A DNA stretch of 64,000 bases from Branchiostoma lanceolatum (taxonomy: Eukaryota; Chordata; Leptocardii; Amphioxiformes; Branchiostomatidae). A model generated the notes under the pieces. It did not search any database, had not been told where the DNA came from, and worked only from the letters and a program-made list of their open reading frames with translations. Location: contig NC_089733.1 of the NCBI RefSeq assembly GCF_035083965.1, positions 3,738,501-3,802,500 on the forward strand, in the 5' to 3' direction. Of this stretch, positions 33,887 through 43,688 are shown one piece after another (the first letter of the stretch is position 1; every line of letters starts with the position of its first letter). The position numbers were made by a program, and so were the translations under genes.

Positions 33887-34072
33887 ATGTCAAACATCAT
33901 CAGCGACATTGGGAATACAGGCCAGATATCCATTGACACCTTACTTGGTACACAAGCGTCAGCAATTCTGAAAAGTATGAACCAGACAGTGCCAAGAACT
34001 ATTTCGGAGAGAAAGGCAAAGCTGAAAAGGCAACATATCAATATGACTACGAGCAATATGATATCACAATGA
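33887..34072 (+). CDS. ISERKA-motif domain, copy 1
   Basis: The frame reads MSNIISDIGNTGQISIDTLL, GTQASAILKSMNQTVPRTIS, ERKAKLKRQ and then stops. The layout DIGxxGxIxIDxLxGxQAxAILxxxxQxVPRxISERKAxLKR is repeated with about half the residues identical at 35.2-35.36 kb. I do not know this domain by name. The Lys/Arg-rich end suggests a nucleic-acid or protein contact surface. It is either a duplicated exon or two elements of one family. Confidence 0.45.
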   Translation: MSNIISDIGNTGQISIDTLLGTQASAILKSMNQTVPRTISERKAKLKRQHINMTTSNMISQ

Positions 34073-34559
34073 GCATCATATATTTGATAAAAGGAAATGG
34101 TATCCATCCCTCAGGTATTTTGTTAGAAATTTACCCAAAAAGCACAATTTATTCATTTTGTTGCTGTTTTTACACTTAAACTTTTGTACTAGACGTATAC
34201 AATACATCTAAGGAGTGATGAAGGTTGATAACAAGACTGTATCTATACACAGGAGTCATGTAAAGCAGCAGCTAACATTGTTATTTATGTAGTGTAATTC
34301 TTTCACACTCTTGTGTAAGGCAGAAATGTTTAATGAGTACAGTTAGGAATCCATTCTTTTCCTCCAAATTCACACCTGTGGATGGGAGGGGTTCGTGTAT
34401 GCTATGATGACGCTGACAAAATGCAAGTGGAGTTGAATAATTTTGCATGAAACTGTAGATGTTGATGTTATGGATGGTTAAATGAGAATCAATTCAAGTC
34501 ACTATAGGAACCGACCATACCTTATGGTACGGTATACACCTCATGGTGGGTAATTAACC

Positions 34560-34795
34560 ATTAATCAGCCCATCTCTTGAACTACCGATGCCACGCGGCC
34601 GGACCCAGGAGGTACATCTGACCAGAAAGCCGATAATGCTGGTCCCTGCTGGAACAACAACTGTCCCCAGGCGTGCGGCAAGGGTGGACATGACTGAGTA
34701 TGCGTCCACCACGTAGAGATTCACAATACATATACCAGCGACCAGGTGAAGAGGGACATCCTCCAGGCCTTCGAAAATGAGGGCATCCCATTGAG
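34560..34795 (+). pseudogene. Exon-like block ending DQVKRDILQAFENEGIPL
   Basis: The 3' part reads NTYTSDQVKRDILQAFENEG then IPLR and stops at a GTATAT donor (34796). The 5' part needs a different frame (ELPMPRGRTQEVHLTRKPIM), so at least one frameshift is present. No family recognised. Confidence 0.35.
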
Positions 34796-35089
34796 GTATA
34801 TAAAGCAAATAATGATTAGTTATGGTAATACAGTACATTCTCCATGTCAACAAGTGGTGAATGCTCTACTACGCAATCACAACTATGAAGGTACACCGTA
34901 TTTCATTAATAAGGTCTGGGTTTGGGCTTATAGCTTCGTTTTCTCGCCATAGACTTCGACTACCTCAGATTTGCTAACCGAAATAACCTGGAGGTGATGG
35001 GCGTGTATTGTGTGCCTGCATCTACATTGCTGAGAAGGAAGGGGTCCAGTCAGTGACAAGAAACTTACATACAGAGGGTATTTCTTTAT

Positions 35090-35579
35090 TCTCGTGAAAT
35101 ACTCGCGTGGCACCGCCCCAGTGTATTTGGCATGGTACTGCCGGGATGTGAGTAGTGTACACAAAGACAAAAGAGCCTCGGCATTTCTAAATCCTTTGAG
35201 CGAAGGACACGACATTGGCAGTGCTGGTGAGGTCAGGATTGACAGCCTGCAGGGTCGCCAACTGACGGCAATCCTGCAGGGTAAGGGAGTCCAGGACGTG
35301 CCCCACAGAATCTCAGAACGAAAGGCTCTCCTAAAGCGGCTGCTGGGGGAGCAGAAATGGTGAGATATCTGTTCCTAGTCTTAAAAATCAGAACAGCAAT
35401 GAAATTGATAATCATCACCGTTTGAAAAAGGCAGCCCTAAAAAATTAACAATACAGCTAACAAATATAAAATGTATTTGTGCACTGAAAAAGGAACTAGA
35501 GAAGAAGATTGCCAGACTGGAGGACAACGACAAGCTGAAAGATCATGTCAGCCTCCAACAGTCCAAACAAATCTTCAAG
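35090..35579 (+). CDS. ISERKA-motif domain, copy 2, plus a coiled-coil exon
   Basis: 35094-35363 reads YSRGTAPVYLAWYCRDVSSV, AFLNPLSEGHDIGSAGEVRI, DSLQGRQLTAILQGKGVQDV and PHRISERKALLKRLLGE, and can end at TG before GTGAGA. A further exon at about 35491-35579 (ELEKKIARLEDNDKLKDHVS then LQQSKQIF) ends before GTATGT and is a short coiled coil. The first block shares its core with 33.89-34.07 kb. The two blocks may be consecutive exons of one gene. Confidence 0.45.
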
Positions 35580-36426
35580 TATGTCCCATATCTTTACATT
35601 TTATTTAAAAAAAATTCCCTCCAGATTAATTTTGGACTTTCTACTGCAATGCTTGTAGCCTTTGACAGCTTATACTTACAGAGTTGAAACTTTGTGAACA
35701 ACTTCCTTGCCACTTAATTTATCATAATGACCCAAAGCTTGTTTATTCCACTTTTAAGTGTTATGTTTGCATGTATGCTCATTAACGAAGGGTATAATAT
35801 TCTGTATCTCATTCCAGGAACGACATTATAATTGATGTTCCCTTTTCTATCATAACTAGAGTTCCACAAACACATTATCTTCGCCAAATAATCAAGGCTT
35901 ATTATGGAAATATGGATATTTACGTGCCTATCACCCCCTACAAATTTGATCATGCACCATACCATTTGGACGTTATGATTGGGCGAATGAATCATTAGGG
36001 TTAAAAATCATTTGGTGGTACAGGACTAGTATATGTGTAGAGTGTGCTGATATATGTTATAACTGGTCATGAAAAAATATGAGTATGTTGATATTATATG
36101 GGCCACAAAGGTTCGATATGGCAGTGTTGAAAGTTGAAAGTGATGATGAAATAGTACAGTCAATACATATGAATAGAATAAATCTGGCACGTTTTTAGGT
36201 GTTTCTAGTCAGGCTTTCTATTTTGTCCCTATTTCGTTACGTCGCCAACCGTGTTGAACAAAAATGCCTAAACTGAACGCGTTAAAAACCAGCAGGACCC
36301 ACACCTCTGCTTGGAGAATAGTTTATTTATTTGACCTACATGTACGTTTATGCAAGGCTATCTGTTTACATGACCTGACACTGTCCCATGTCCCATTGAA
36401 AGGTAGTGGGTTAACAAACTTTCCTT
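35580..36426. other. No recognised gene
   Basis: AT-rich non-coding sequence without detectable motif. Confidence 0.4.
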
Positions 36427-36465
36427 ACTAATTATGCAAATTAGCTCATTATTTGCATAATTAGT
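36427..36465. repeat. Perfect 15-bp inverted repeat containing paired octamer sites
   Basis: ACTAATTATGCAAAT (36427-36441) and ATTTGCATAATTAGT (36451-36465) are exact reverse complements around a 9-base loop. Each arm contains ATGCAAAT/ATTTGCAT, the POU-domain octamer. It also fits a hairpin of a small repeat element. Binding activity is not shown by sequence alone. Confidence 0.85.
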
Positions 36466-36689
36466 CATTGATTATGTAAAGCACCATCCGAGCTCTCTAC
36501 ATACCAAACATCACGACGATCTGTCGACCCATTCTCAAGTTATTCATGTCCGAATGTCAAAACAAAAACACCCACTGCTGTTCTTAACAAGCCGCTAGGG
36601 GGGCCAAAATTTACAGAACATACTTTCTGTGGCATGAACAATCTACCACACAAAAATTATGACCATAGCACTTTCAGAAAATATGCCCC

Positions 36690-37135
36690 TAAATTTTGAA
36701 GCTCTGCTGCAGTACCTTTGGTACCCGCTAGAAGGCCCATTATCGAACTTGACCTTCCTTTCGGTAAATCCTTCCCATCCACTAAATATCATAAGGATCC
36801 ATCAACAGCTTCTTGAGTTATGTTGTCCACAAGAAAATTCACATCCACACAAAGCCTGCTGCAGTACTGACGGAAAGTGCCAGGAGAACCATTTTTGAAC
36901 TTGACCTCCGTTTTCACAACATCTACACACCTGCAAAAAATCATGAAGATCCATCAACGTTTCCGTCACTTTTTTTGCCTACATACAAACACAAAAAAAT
37001 GCTAAGTCCGCTGCAGTACTATTGAAAAACGCAAGGTAAACCATTTTCGAACTTGACCTTCCTTTACACAACCACTACACACCTACCAAAAATCATAAAG
37101 ATTCATTGAAGTTTTCTTGAGTTATGCTCCTGACA
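36690..37135. repeat. Diverged tandem repeat, about 150-bp unit, three copies
   Basis: Each copy has the order CTGCAGTAC, (A/G)GCCCATTATCGAACTTGACCTTCC-like text, CATCCACTAAA/ACACACCTACC, then AATCAT(A/G)A(A/G)GATCCATCAA and TTCTTGAGTTATG. Copies begin near 36703, 36858 and 37010. A fourth degenerate match (CTCAAGTTATTCATGT) precedes at about 36533. Such units are common interspersed repeats in marine animals (from memory). Short open frames across it are artefacts. Confidence 0.75.
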
Positions 37136-37235
37136 TACATTTAGACCCACCCAACAGATTTTTCAACCGAAAACATAATCCTCTCCGAGTACAAGTACTC
37201 GGCGAAGATAACTATAGCCATCTTGGAAACCATAC

Positions 37236-37640
37236 CGCAACCGCAGCAGTCGGGCTCACAACTACAGCACCACCAACAACAACCAACTCCAGTGACGCAC
37301 TACCGAAGGATTGCTCCTAAACCTCTTCCACCAGCCCCACCGGTCCCCGTCAGCCTCATTTCACCACCCCCAACATTTGTCCCCAGAGTCATTTCACCAC
37401 CCGCAACTATGTCCCCTGGCCTTATTCCACTCCTACCATGTACCAAACGGCCCCATTTTCACTCCGATCACAAACCAGGGTGTGATGATGGGGTCGTTTG
37501 AAGGGATCCATGCCTTCCACCCTTACAACCTCGGCATCAACCCACCAATACCCATGGCCAGTCCGCGGGCGTCCAATTGGTGTTGCATTTCCGCAGCCGC
37601 CCCCCCAGTTCTTGCCCACTCACTTTTTCTAGTATGCATC
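37236..37640 (+). pseudogene. Gln/Pro-rich element fragment, related to 12.83-13.13 kb
   Basis: The frame from 37223 reads IPQPQQSGSQLQHHQQQPTP, RRIAPKPLPPAPPVPVSLIS, PPPTFVPRVISPPATMSP. A shifted frame then gives FTPITNQGVMMGSFEGIHAF and HPYNLGINPPIPMASP. The order IAPKP, LISPPP, TNQGVMM is the same as at 12.83 kb. Low-complexity Pro/Gln makes function unreadable. A frame change near 37440 indicates decay. Confidence 0.5.
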
Positions 37641-38046
37641 GATCCCCGTGTAGAACATGTATAAGTCAAATACCACTTAGTCTAGTATAATGCATGTGTT
37701 ACTTCATTTATTTCCCTTCTATGGGGTATGCGACAAATGGATTTTAGCATCTGTATTTGCAGTGCAGCGTGAATGTAATACATTTGTTCTTTTTTGGCAA
37801 TAGCGAGCAATATGTTAAACTCGTTTTACACTGATTTATAAGATTCAAGTAGAAAAATGGATATATTGAAGTTGATGTGTATAAAAGGTAATTTTATATT
37901 GTAAGATGGTCTTGAAGAAATCACCCTTTGAATGAGTGACGCATTTGCAAGTAGCGCATATGTCTTGTTCAGACTAGCCGTATAGAATTTGTCAGATTCG
38001 GATGACAGTTGACATACAAGGTAGGTCATTATCTTTGTTTCCACAG

Positions 38047-38205
38047 AACGACCACGTGAACAGGGAGTTCCCATCAGTGTGGTTTGTTAAAAACGCCGCC
38101 AATACAAGGAAGCATCAGCCGAAAAAGCAGCTAGTGCGCAAGCCCACGATGGTCAAATATGGGCCCAAAATCTCAAGACTTTTTTTAGAATTAAGGTTTT
38201 GGTGA
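38047..38205 (+). CDS. Candidate exon, basic, unknown
   Basis: After a TTTCCACAG acceptor the frame reads NDHVNREFPSVWFVKNAANT then RKHQPKKQLVRKPTMVKYGP before running out. Composition suggests real coding sequence with a basic patch (KKQLVRKP). It sits 1.2 kb upstream of the KDZ-like block and may be part of the same element or gene. Confidence 0.35.
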   Translation, partial: NDHVNREFPSVWFVKNAANTRKHQPKKQLVRKPTMVKYGPKISRLFLELRFW

Positions 38206-38569
38206 TACAAAAGAATAGTAGCAAGCGAATCCTCAACGTTTCCACACTGTGAAACCACAGATACAACACTCTGAGCCGGAGGGTGCCGGGGATCTTCACC
38301 CAGTATCTCCGCAACGTGTCAAACGTGCACCGCCGGAACAATGATTAACGGGCGCTGGCCGGCCTTCTGACATACGTAAGTCAAAATTTTCCGTCTAAAA
38401 TAGAAATGACCAAACGTTTTATACAACACTGGTTTTGCCTTCTCAGACTTTGTTGGGGGAATGTCTTCCTCCAAATCTTCTTTTCTTTTTTGAAGTTGCT
38501 TTGTCATCTTATATCTGATAAATTATGCAGTTTTCACGTCAGCATAATTTTGCGCAAAAAATGTAGTAC

Positions 38570-38785
38570 ATGTCCATGTACTCGCCTGGCCAGAAAGTGG
38601 GAATAAATTTTGTTTGGTGCGCCAGCATCCAAAGACGGTTATCCAGGCTTGTGGTTCAAGCAGAATTGGAAAGGAAAGTCCGCAAGGCTATACATTGTTC
38701 CAATGCAGACAACGCTGTCGGTAGAACCGCTACCTCTTACTGCTCAGGTGATATTTCAGATGATCTAGACATGAAAGTCTCTTAA
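38570..38785 (+). CDS. Candidate exon, unknown
   Basis: The frame reads MSMYSPGQKVGINFVWCASI, QRRLSRLVVQAELERKVRKA, NADNAVGRTATSYCSGD. An alternative start is the CAG at about 38591. No motif is recognised and it sits between other plus-strand exon-like blocks. Confidence 0.3.
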   Translation: MSMYSPGQKVGINFVWCASIQRRLSRLVVQAELERKVRKAIHCSNADNAVGRTATSYCSGDISDDLDMKVS

Positions 38786-39211
38786 AACGGGCACACTGAT
38801 ACTGATTATAAAGATTTTTTCTCGTATGCATGGTGTCACTAAACCATATATTTGGATTGGTAGCACTAGTACCACTGACTTTTCTGTCCTTCCTCGTTGG
38901 CCAACTTGTGTAGGACCATTTTTATCTACATGCTTAATGTCTCTGTTTAAAAACGTGCATAGGAAAAGTCTGGGCATGGATTTTACGTGCTTCTTTCTTA
39001 TATCTTCATGTGTACAGACTACTATACTAATAGGATAAGTGAGGAATTAATCACTACAGCGGCGGTTCTGCTAAGTTTTTGAATCGGTCGTACTCGTTTA
39101 CTTGTTCGACTGGCCATACAATTCATTCATAGTCCAACATTTAAGTTAGTGTTCCACTTCAAAACAAAGAGACAACATCACATTGCTGTTTCCTTCAGGA
39201 GAAAGGTACTT

Positions 39212-39356
39212 AGATCATCTCCCTTGATGGAAATTTCGGGTTGGTGAGAAAAGCGACTTCAGGAAAAAGTATAGGGCCACCTCTGTATGGGACAGCAATG
39301 TTTACCGATGATGGTACTGTGCGTGAGTTCCTCGAGCCATACAAGGACGGGAATAG
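39212..39356 (+). pseudogene. KDZ-like transposase fragment
   Basis: The frame reads IISLDGNFGLVRKATSGKSI, GPPLYGTAMFTDDGTVREFL and EPYKDGN, ending at a GTATTA donor. LDGNFGLVRK resembles the CDGNFRL motif with the first catalytic Asp of KDZ (Kyakuja-Dileera-Zisupton) transposases. If the acceptor is the CAG at 39199 a TAG interrupts the frame at 39209-39211. If it is that TAG itself, acting as AG, the exon is open. Other KDZ motifs are absent nearby, although 51.86-52.14 kb may hold a C-terminal part. Confidence 0.5.
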
Positions 39357-39729
39357 GTATTACAACAGTTCCTTCTTCTCACAGTGATCTTAAGAAAAGC
39401 CATTCTTTTCATCATGTTTCACTCCAATGATACTCAGTGCTAAAATGTCAATTACCATATCATGTTTTGTTGATGTTTACATTTTGCAATTTACCTTAGC
39501 ATGGAATAAATGTTCGGCTCATGTAATGTTGTTATCAGTTGGCGATGATAAGTGTTTATTTCTTGAATTCAGCTTTATCATAATATACTTAGTGTGACCA
39601 CTTGTTCGCTTTCTGAACTTGTCATCCGTGCCATGTGGGGTATTGTTTGGTGTCTTTCATTTATTTGCTTTATATATTATGACTCTCGAAATTGCCCCAC
39701 AAATCCCTCACCCTCCGTCCACGCCACAG

Positions 39730-40132
39730 GTTCGTCCTCCAGCCTCTCGCAGATCAACTGCCAAGGGACATACCGATGGGACATTGCTTTCAGTTTCACA
39801 AACAGAACGGAAAATGCTTTCAAATTACCAACGACCTTTCATTTCCTGTCCATAGACCCACAGCCGAAGGCTACCTCAATAACAATTCCCTGGGGAATGC
39901 ATTCGTGCAATTCCTGAAATTGTTACAAAGCGATCGTTGTACTGTTATAAATGTATCCGCCAACAAGCGCCAAATGTGTCGCCAACAAGCATTTAATGTT
40001 TACAAAGGTGACTGTTTCCAAAATCATTTCCATGTAGATAATGTGGTTGTAATGCCTACACGAATGGAAACCCCTTCAGTATCTATTAGTAAGAAATCCA
40101 TTTACAATCAATCTAATACCAGTAATTACTAA
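39730..40132 (+). CDS. Unassigned ORF, about 134 aa
   Basis: After a CCACAG acceptor the frame reads FVLQPLADQLPRDIPMGHCF, QFHKQNGKCFQITNDLSFPV, HRPTAEGYLNNNSLGNAFVQ, then FLKLLQSDRCTVINVSANKR and a stop at 40130. Cys-rich with frequent Gln and Asn. It is a single open frame, intact, followed 380 bp later by the HECT-like exons. Family unknown. Confidence 0.35.
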
Positions 40133-40510
40133 TAGTACCGCCGTTTCGTAAGAAGAGCAACCAACCGGCAAAAAAAAGATAAGTGCGACCTCTCAAACTG
40201 ATGAGACTTCGGGTTAGATATATCAACAAGCAGTATCACTTCTTGTCAATAAGTTATATACCAGATGTCTAATAATGGCATCATCCCCTTGTTTGAAGGG
40301 GCAAGATACGTCCAGAAGAAGATCATTATTTATATCATATTACTGCTGACTAAGTTCCCACCACCTTGAGTTGTACATCGGTGCTATTGCTAAAGTGGCA
40401 CTGGCGTGACAGGGTGGGGTCCGGTCCGAAGGTACCATGATCTCTGAAGAAAGAGACTCGTAATTTTTTGGTGGTCAGTCTTTGAGGATGTATATTTTTA
40501 TCTCCAATAG

Positions 40511-42637
40511 CTTGCAAACAAAGACTACATAGTGCAAGAAATACTCTACCATCACTTAGTGAGGGTGCGTGTGCCTGCACTTGAAAAGATGAAGACTGGA
40601 CTGAAGACGCTTAATCTGTTGGATATGATCCAGAGCGACCCAGAATATTTCAGGTAGGTATACTTCCTGGGCATGATTATTTTTTATCACCGTTTAGTAT
40701 CATTTTAGACCATCTTGAAATCATGACATTTGCTAAAAAGACCAAAACATCACAATCCATTGCTGTCTGTAGCAGCCATGACTGTATTCCTGGAGTGACG
40801 CAAGTTGTTGCAAATTAATTAAGCTAATTTCCTCGTATTGTTGTGTTGTTATATCAGCATTAGGATATTGCTATGGGTTCAGGTCTGGACTTATTACTCA
40901 GATAGGTCTAGACCTGAACCTGAACCCGTGGATTCGAATATGGACCTAAACCTGGGTTTAGGTGCGCATCCCTCAATACAATTCAGTTGCACATATGTTC
41001 TCCGAAAAACTACTTTCCTTTGCTTTGCATGTTTAAAAAACATTGAATAATCATTGTCTTTCTATTTTTTAAATATTTTGTTGGTCCATGTTTGTTGGGA
41101 TTGTCAGTCTATACCAGCTTGTCTTGCATGACGAAAACTAAAACAAGTTTTCCTGTGACATGTTTATCACGATCTTGACTTTGTCCCCTCGTAGGACATT
41201 ACTGACCCCTTCAGGCAAGTTGACCTGTGAGGACCTGTACAAGGTCTTTGTGCCAACTTTGAATGAGCAGCTGCAGGACGGAACTCTTAGTGAGAAGGAG
41301 CGGGAAAGTCTTCAGCACATGGAGCGGTTTCTGGAGGAGCTCACAGGTATTCAATGCGCTTGTACTGTGTTAGATGATGCACTAGCTCTATGTCATACAT
41401 GGCGGTGGTGCTTCTTAAATGTCCCTTAAAGTTGTATTAACGGATTGTTATCTAATACAATTTTTAAAAAAAATGTGCCATTGGCATCATTTGCCTAATT
41501 TGTATCGTACAACATGTACCAATTATCATTTCCATGTCTTCTTGGGCAAAAGTAAGAGCTAGATACGTCAATGAAGGTTAGACATCCAGTTAATAAGATA
41601 TATGTCGAAGAATAGTTACTCAAGCAACTCTATCAAAACCATATCCAGTTGCTTGAGTAACTATTTTTTTACATATCATATTAGTGACGTTACAACAGCT
41701 GATATTCTCATGTAAAATGCAAGTGTTAAACATGGTTCCTTTTTTGCAACACTGTAATAAAGTCCAGTATGCATCTTTCCATTAGATGTAGCTCACTTCT
41801 ATGCAGTACTCCTGTTTTGGGGATCTGCCTCTCTATAGATGTTATAAGAAGTTAGATAACTCAATGAATATAAAGCTTTCTATCAGTTGTTTTAACATAA
41901 CTTAAGTTGGTACATTGTATATCAAATTATTAGTAGCAAATAAACGTGTCATTTTGGAATCTAAATGTTTCACTTTTTTCAACAGTAGCACAGAATGAAG
42001 GGGGAGATTCATCTGAATCGAACACCATTCCATCCGAAATGCTGATGAAAGGTAAGCTGCTTGAATTTAATTTTAGGTCAGGGTGCACACCATTGCTTTG
42101 ATGTTAACTTTGTAACGACATCAGAAGGCCTGCTTGACTTTTCAATACGCAAATGTTGCTTTGGTGTTTTACTTGCAGAAAAAAAAATTGATGTCAAGTT
42201 TAAATTTTTGCTCTGGTCTAGAATCACTTTATAAAATGTTTCTGAAAATTGTTTTCTGATCTTAGCTGACTTCTGTGGGCCGCTATAGTTTAACCTGTGC
42301 CCTGTCATCTTCAATTTTGTTACTATGTACCTACATGTATTATGTATTTTTAAGAGTGTTTAGGCATGCATACACATTACTTTTTTTTCTTTGTTTTGTC
42401 TCCTTGTCAGATTTTCCAGAGAAGATGCTACACTTCACCACATCGCTCTGGAACATTCCATGCCATATGGATTTGGATGTGACGGTGGAGTTCCTGGAGG
42501 AAGGAACAGATGACCTTCCAGAGTCATCGACATGTGGTAATACACTGTGGATCCCAACAGGAGTGGCATATAACGAGTTTTGCAAAAGATTGGTTACTGC
42601 TGTGACATTTGGGTATGTGGGAACAGATCAAAGCTAA
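40511..42637 (+). CDS. HECT-like E3 ubiquitin ligase, last four exons
   Basis: Exons 40511-40653, 41195-41346, 41986-42051 and 42411-42637 have matching phases (2, 1, 1) and GT/AG borders throughout. They read ILYHHLVRVRVPALEKMKTG, GLKTLNLLDMIQSDPEYFRT; SGKLTCEDLYKVFVPTLNEQ, KERESLQHMERFLEELTG; a Ser/Glu linker; then DFPEKMLHFTTSLWNIPCHM and LPESSTCGNTLWIPTGVAYN. LPESSTC...L is the catalytic-cysteine loop of the HECT C-lobe (LP.(A/S)(S/H)TC...L.LP). 'LL.F.T...IP' and the closing CKRLVTAVTFGYVG also fit. The layout resembles divergent G2E3-type HECT proteins. The N-lobe and the substrate domain are not identified. The stop is TAA at 42635. A minisatellite starts within its final codons. Confidence 0.72.
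41611..41665. repeat. 19-bp perfect inverted repeat (hairpin) in a HECT intron
   Basis: AATAGTTACTCAAGCAACT (41611-41629) and AGTTGCTTGAGTAACTATT (41647-41665) are exact reverse complements around a 17-base loop, directly followed by a T-run. It could be a small MITE or fold-back element, or a transcribed hairpin. Confidence 0.88.
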
Positions 42638-42950
42638 GTTTAGACAGTGTGTATCATGGGTCTTAAGAGAAGAGGGAACAGATCAAAGCTAAGTTCCAGA
42701 AAGTGTGTATCATAGGTCTTAAGAGAAGAGGGAACAGATCAAAGCTAAGTTCCAGAAAGTGTGTATCATAGGTCTTAAGAGAAGAGGGAACAGATCAAAG
42801 CTAAGTTTAGAAAGTGTGTATCATGGGTCTTAAGAGAAGAGGGAACAGCTCAAAGCTAAGTTTAGACAGTGTGTATCATGGGTCTTAAGAGAAGAGGGAA
42901 CAGCTCAAAGCTAAGTTTAGACAGTGTGTATCATGGTTCTTAAGAGAAGA
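42619..42950. repeat. 55-56-bp minisatellite, about six copies
   Basis: Unit GGAACAGATCAAAGCTAAG, TTYAGAMAGTGTGTATCATRG, GTCTTAAGAGAAGAGG begins at 42619, 42675, 42731, 42787, 42842 and 42897. The one-base difference is TTCCAG versus TTTAG. The first unit starts inside the last codons of the HECT-like gene, so each later unit carries a copy of the sequence encoding the final residues and stop. Confidence 0.95.
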
Positions 42951-42956
42951 GGACGA

Positions 42957-43688
42957 GGACAAGCTGTGGACGTCTGGTACAATTTCTACTCACACTTCCA
43001 TGGGACTGTCTCACGGGGTGTTTTTCTACAACTGCAAAGTCTTCGGGCTGAGGGGGATGGACGAGCACCGGAGGCTGCAGGTCGAGCAGTACAAGTTTGG
43101 AATTGATGTGCAGGGGGGGGGGGGGGACTGAACCAACGGAAGTCCATCAAGCAGCACGCAGACAATACCAACACAAGGTGTGTCGTGAACCTGTTTGAAA
43201 CGTACATAAACTCTTTGCCGGACAAAAAAGGTAGCGTCTACTGACGGCCACTTGCCACGTCCACCATGCCCAAGTTTTCGCTACAGGTGGTCGGCAAGAA
43301 CACTCTGGGAACTTACATCAAGTCGATGTGCACCAAGGCCGGTGTTTCCATGGAGGGCCGAAACCTAACAAACCACAGCGGGAAGGTGACATGTGCAACA
43401 CAGATGTTTGCGGCAGGTTTTGACGAGAAGACCATCATGTCCCGGACGGGACATAGAAGCAACGCCGTCCGGACATACAAACGGCCATCAAGCCTGCTGC
43501 AAGAAGTCAGCGGCAGTTTCAAACCACCAGAGCCACCCCAAACTGAGCAGTCTCCTGATCCCGACAAGAAAACGGACGCACCAACCGGCACCACTCAGCC
43601 TACTGTCAAGGAGACAGCTGCAGGTAACATTGGAGGCAGACTGTCCATCAGCCACCCAAACGGACTTAAGATTGTCTTGGACTTGTAG
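42957..43688 (+). pseudogene. Crypton-like tyrosine recombinase (copy 2), nearly complete catalytic domain
   Basis: Frames give LSHGVFFYNCKVFGLRGMDE, HRRLQVEQYKFGIDVQ, a 14-bp-scale poly-G that breaks the frame, KSIKQHADNTNTRCVVNLFE, and a TGA at 43242. From there an open frame runs to 43688 with RPLATSTMPKFSLQVVGKNT, LGTYIKSMCTKAGVSMEGRN, NHSGKVTCATQMFAAGFDEK and RTGHRSNAVRTYKRPSS. The GLRG..EHR Arg, the HSGK box (Lys where HxxR has Arg), TGH and the Tyr of YKRPS are the tyrosine-recombinase catalytic positions as arranged in Cryptons. A Pro/Thr-rich tail and a short final segment (LSISHPNGLKIVLDL) follow. One stop and one frameshift separate it from an intact gene. Confidence 0.85.

Noticed and set aside
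36659..37025. Two plus-strand ORFs of 70-79 codons
   Set aside because: They lie in the diverged 150-bp repeat and follow its periodicity.
40186..40225. Hammerhead ribozyme candidate (CTGATGAGACTTCGGG)
   Set aside because: The second core element (GAAAC after a short stem II) and flanking stems are not present.
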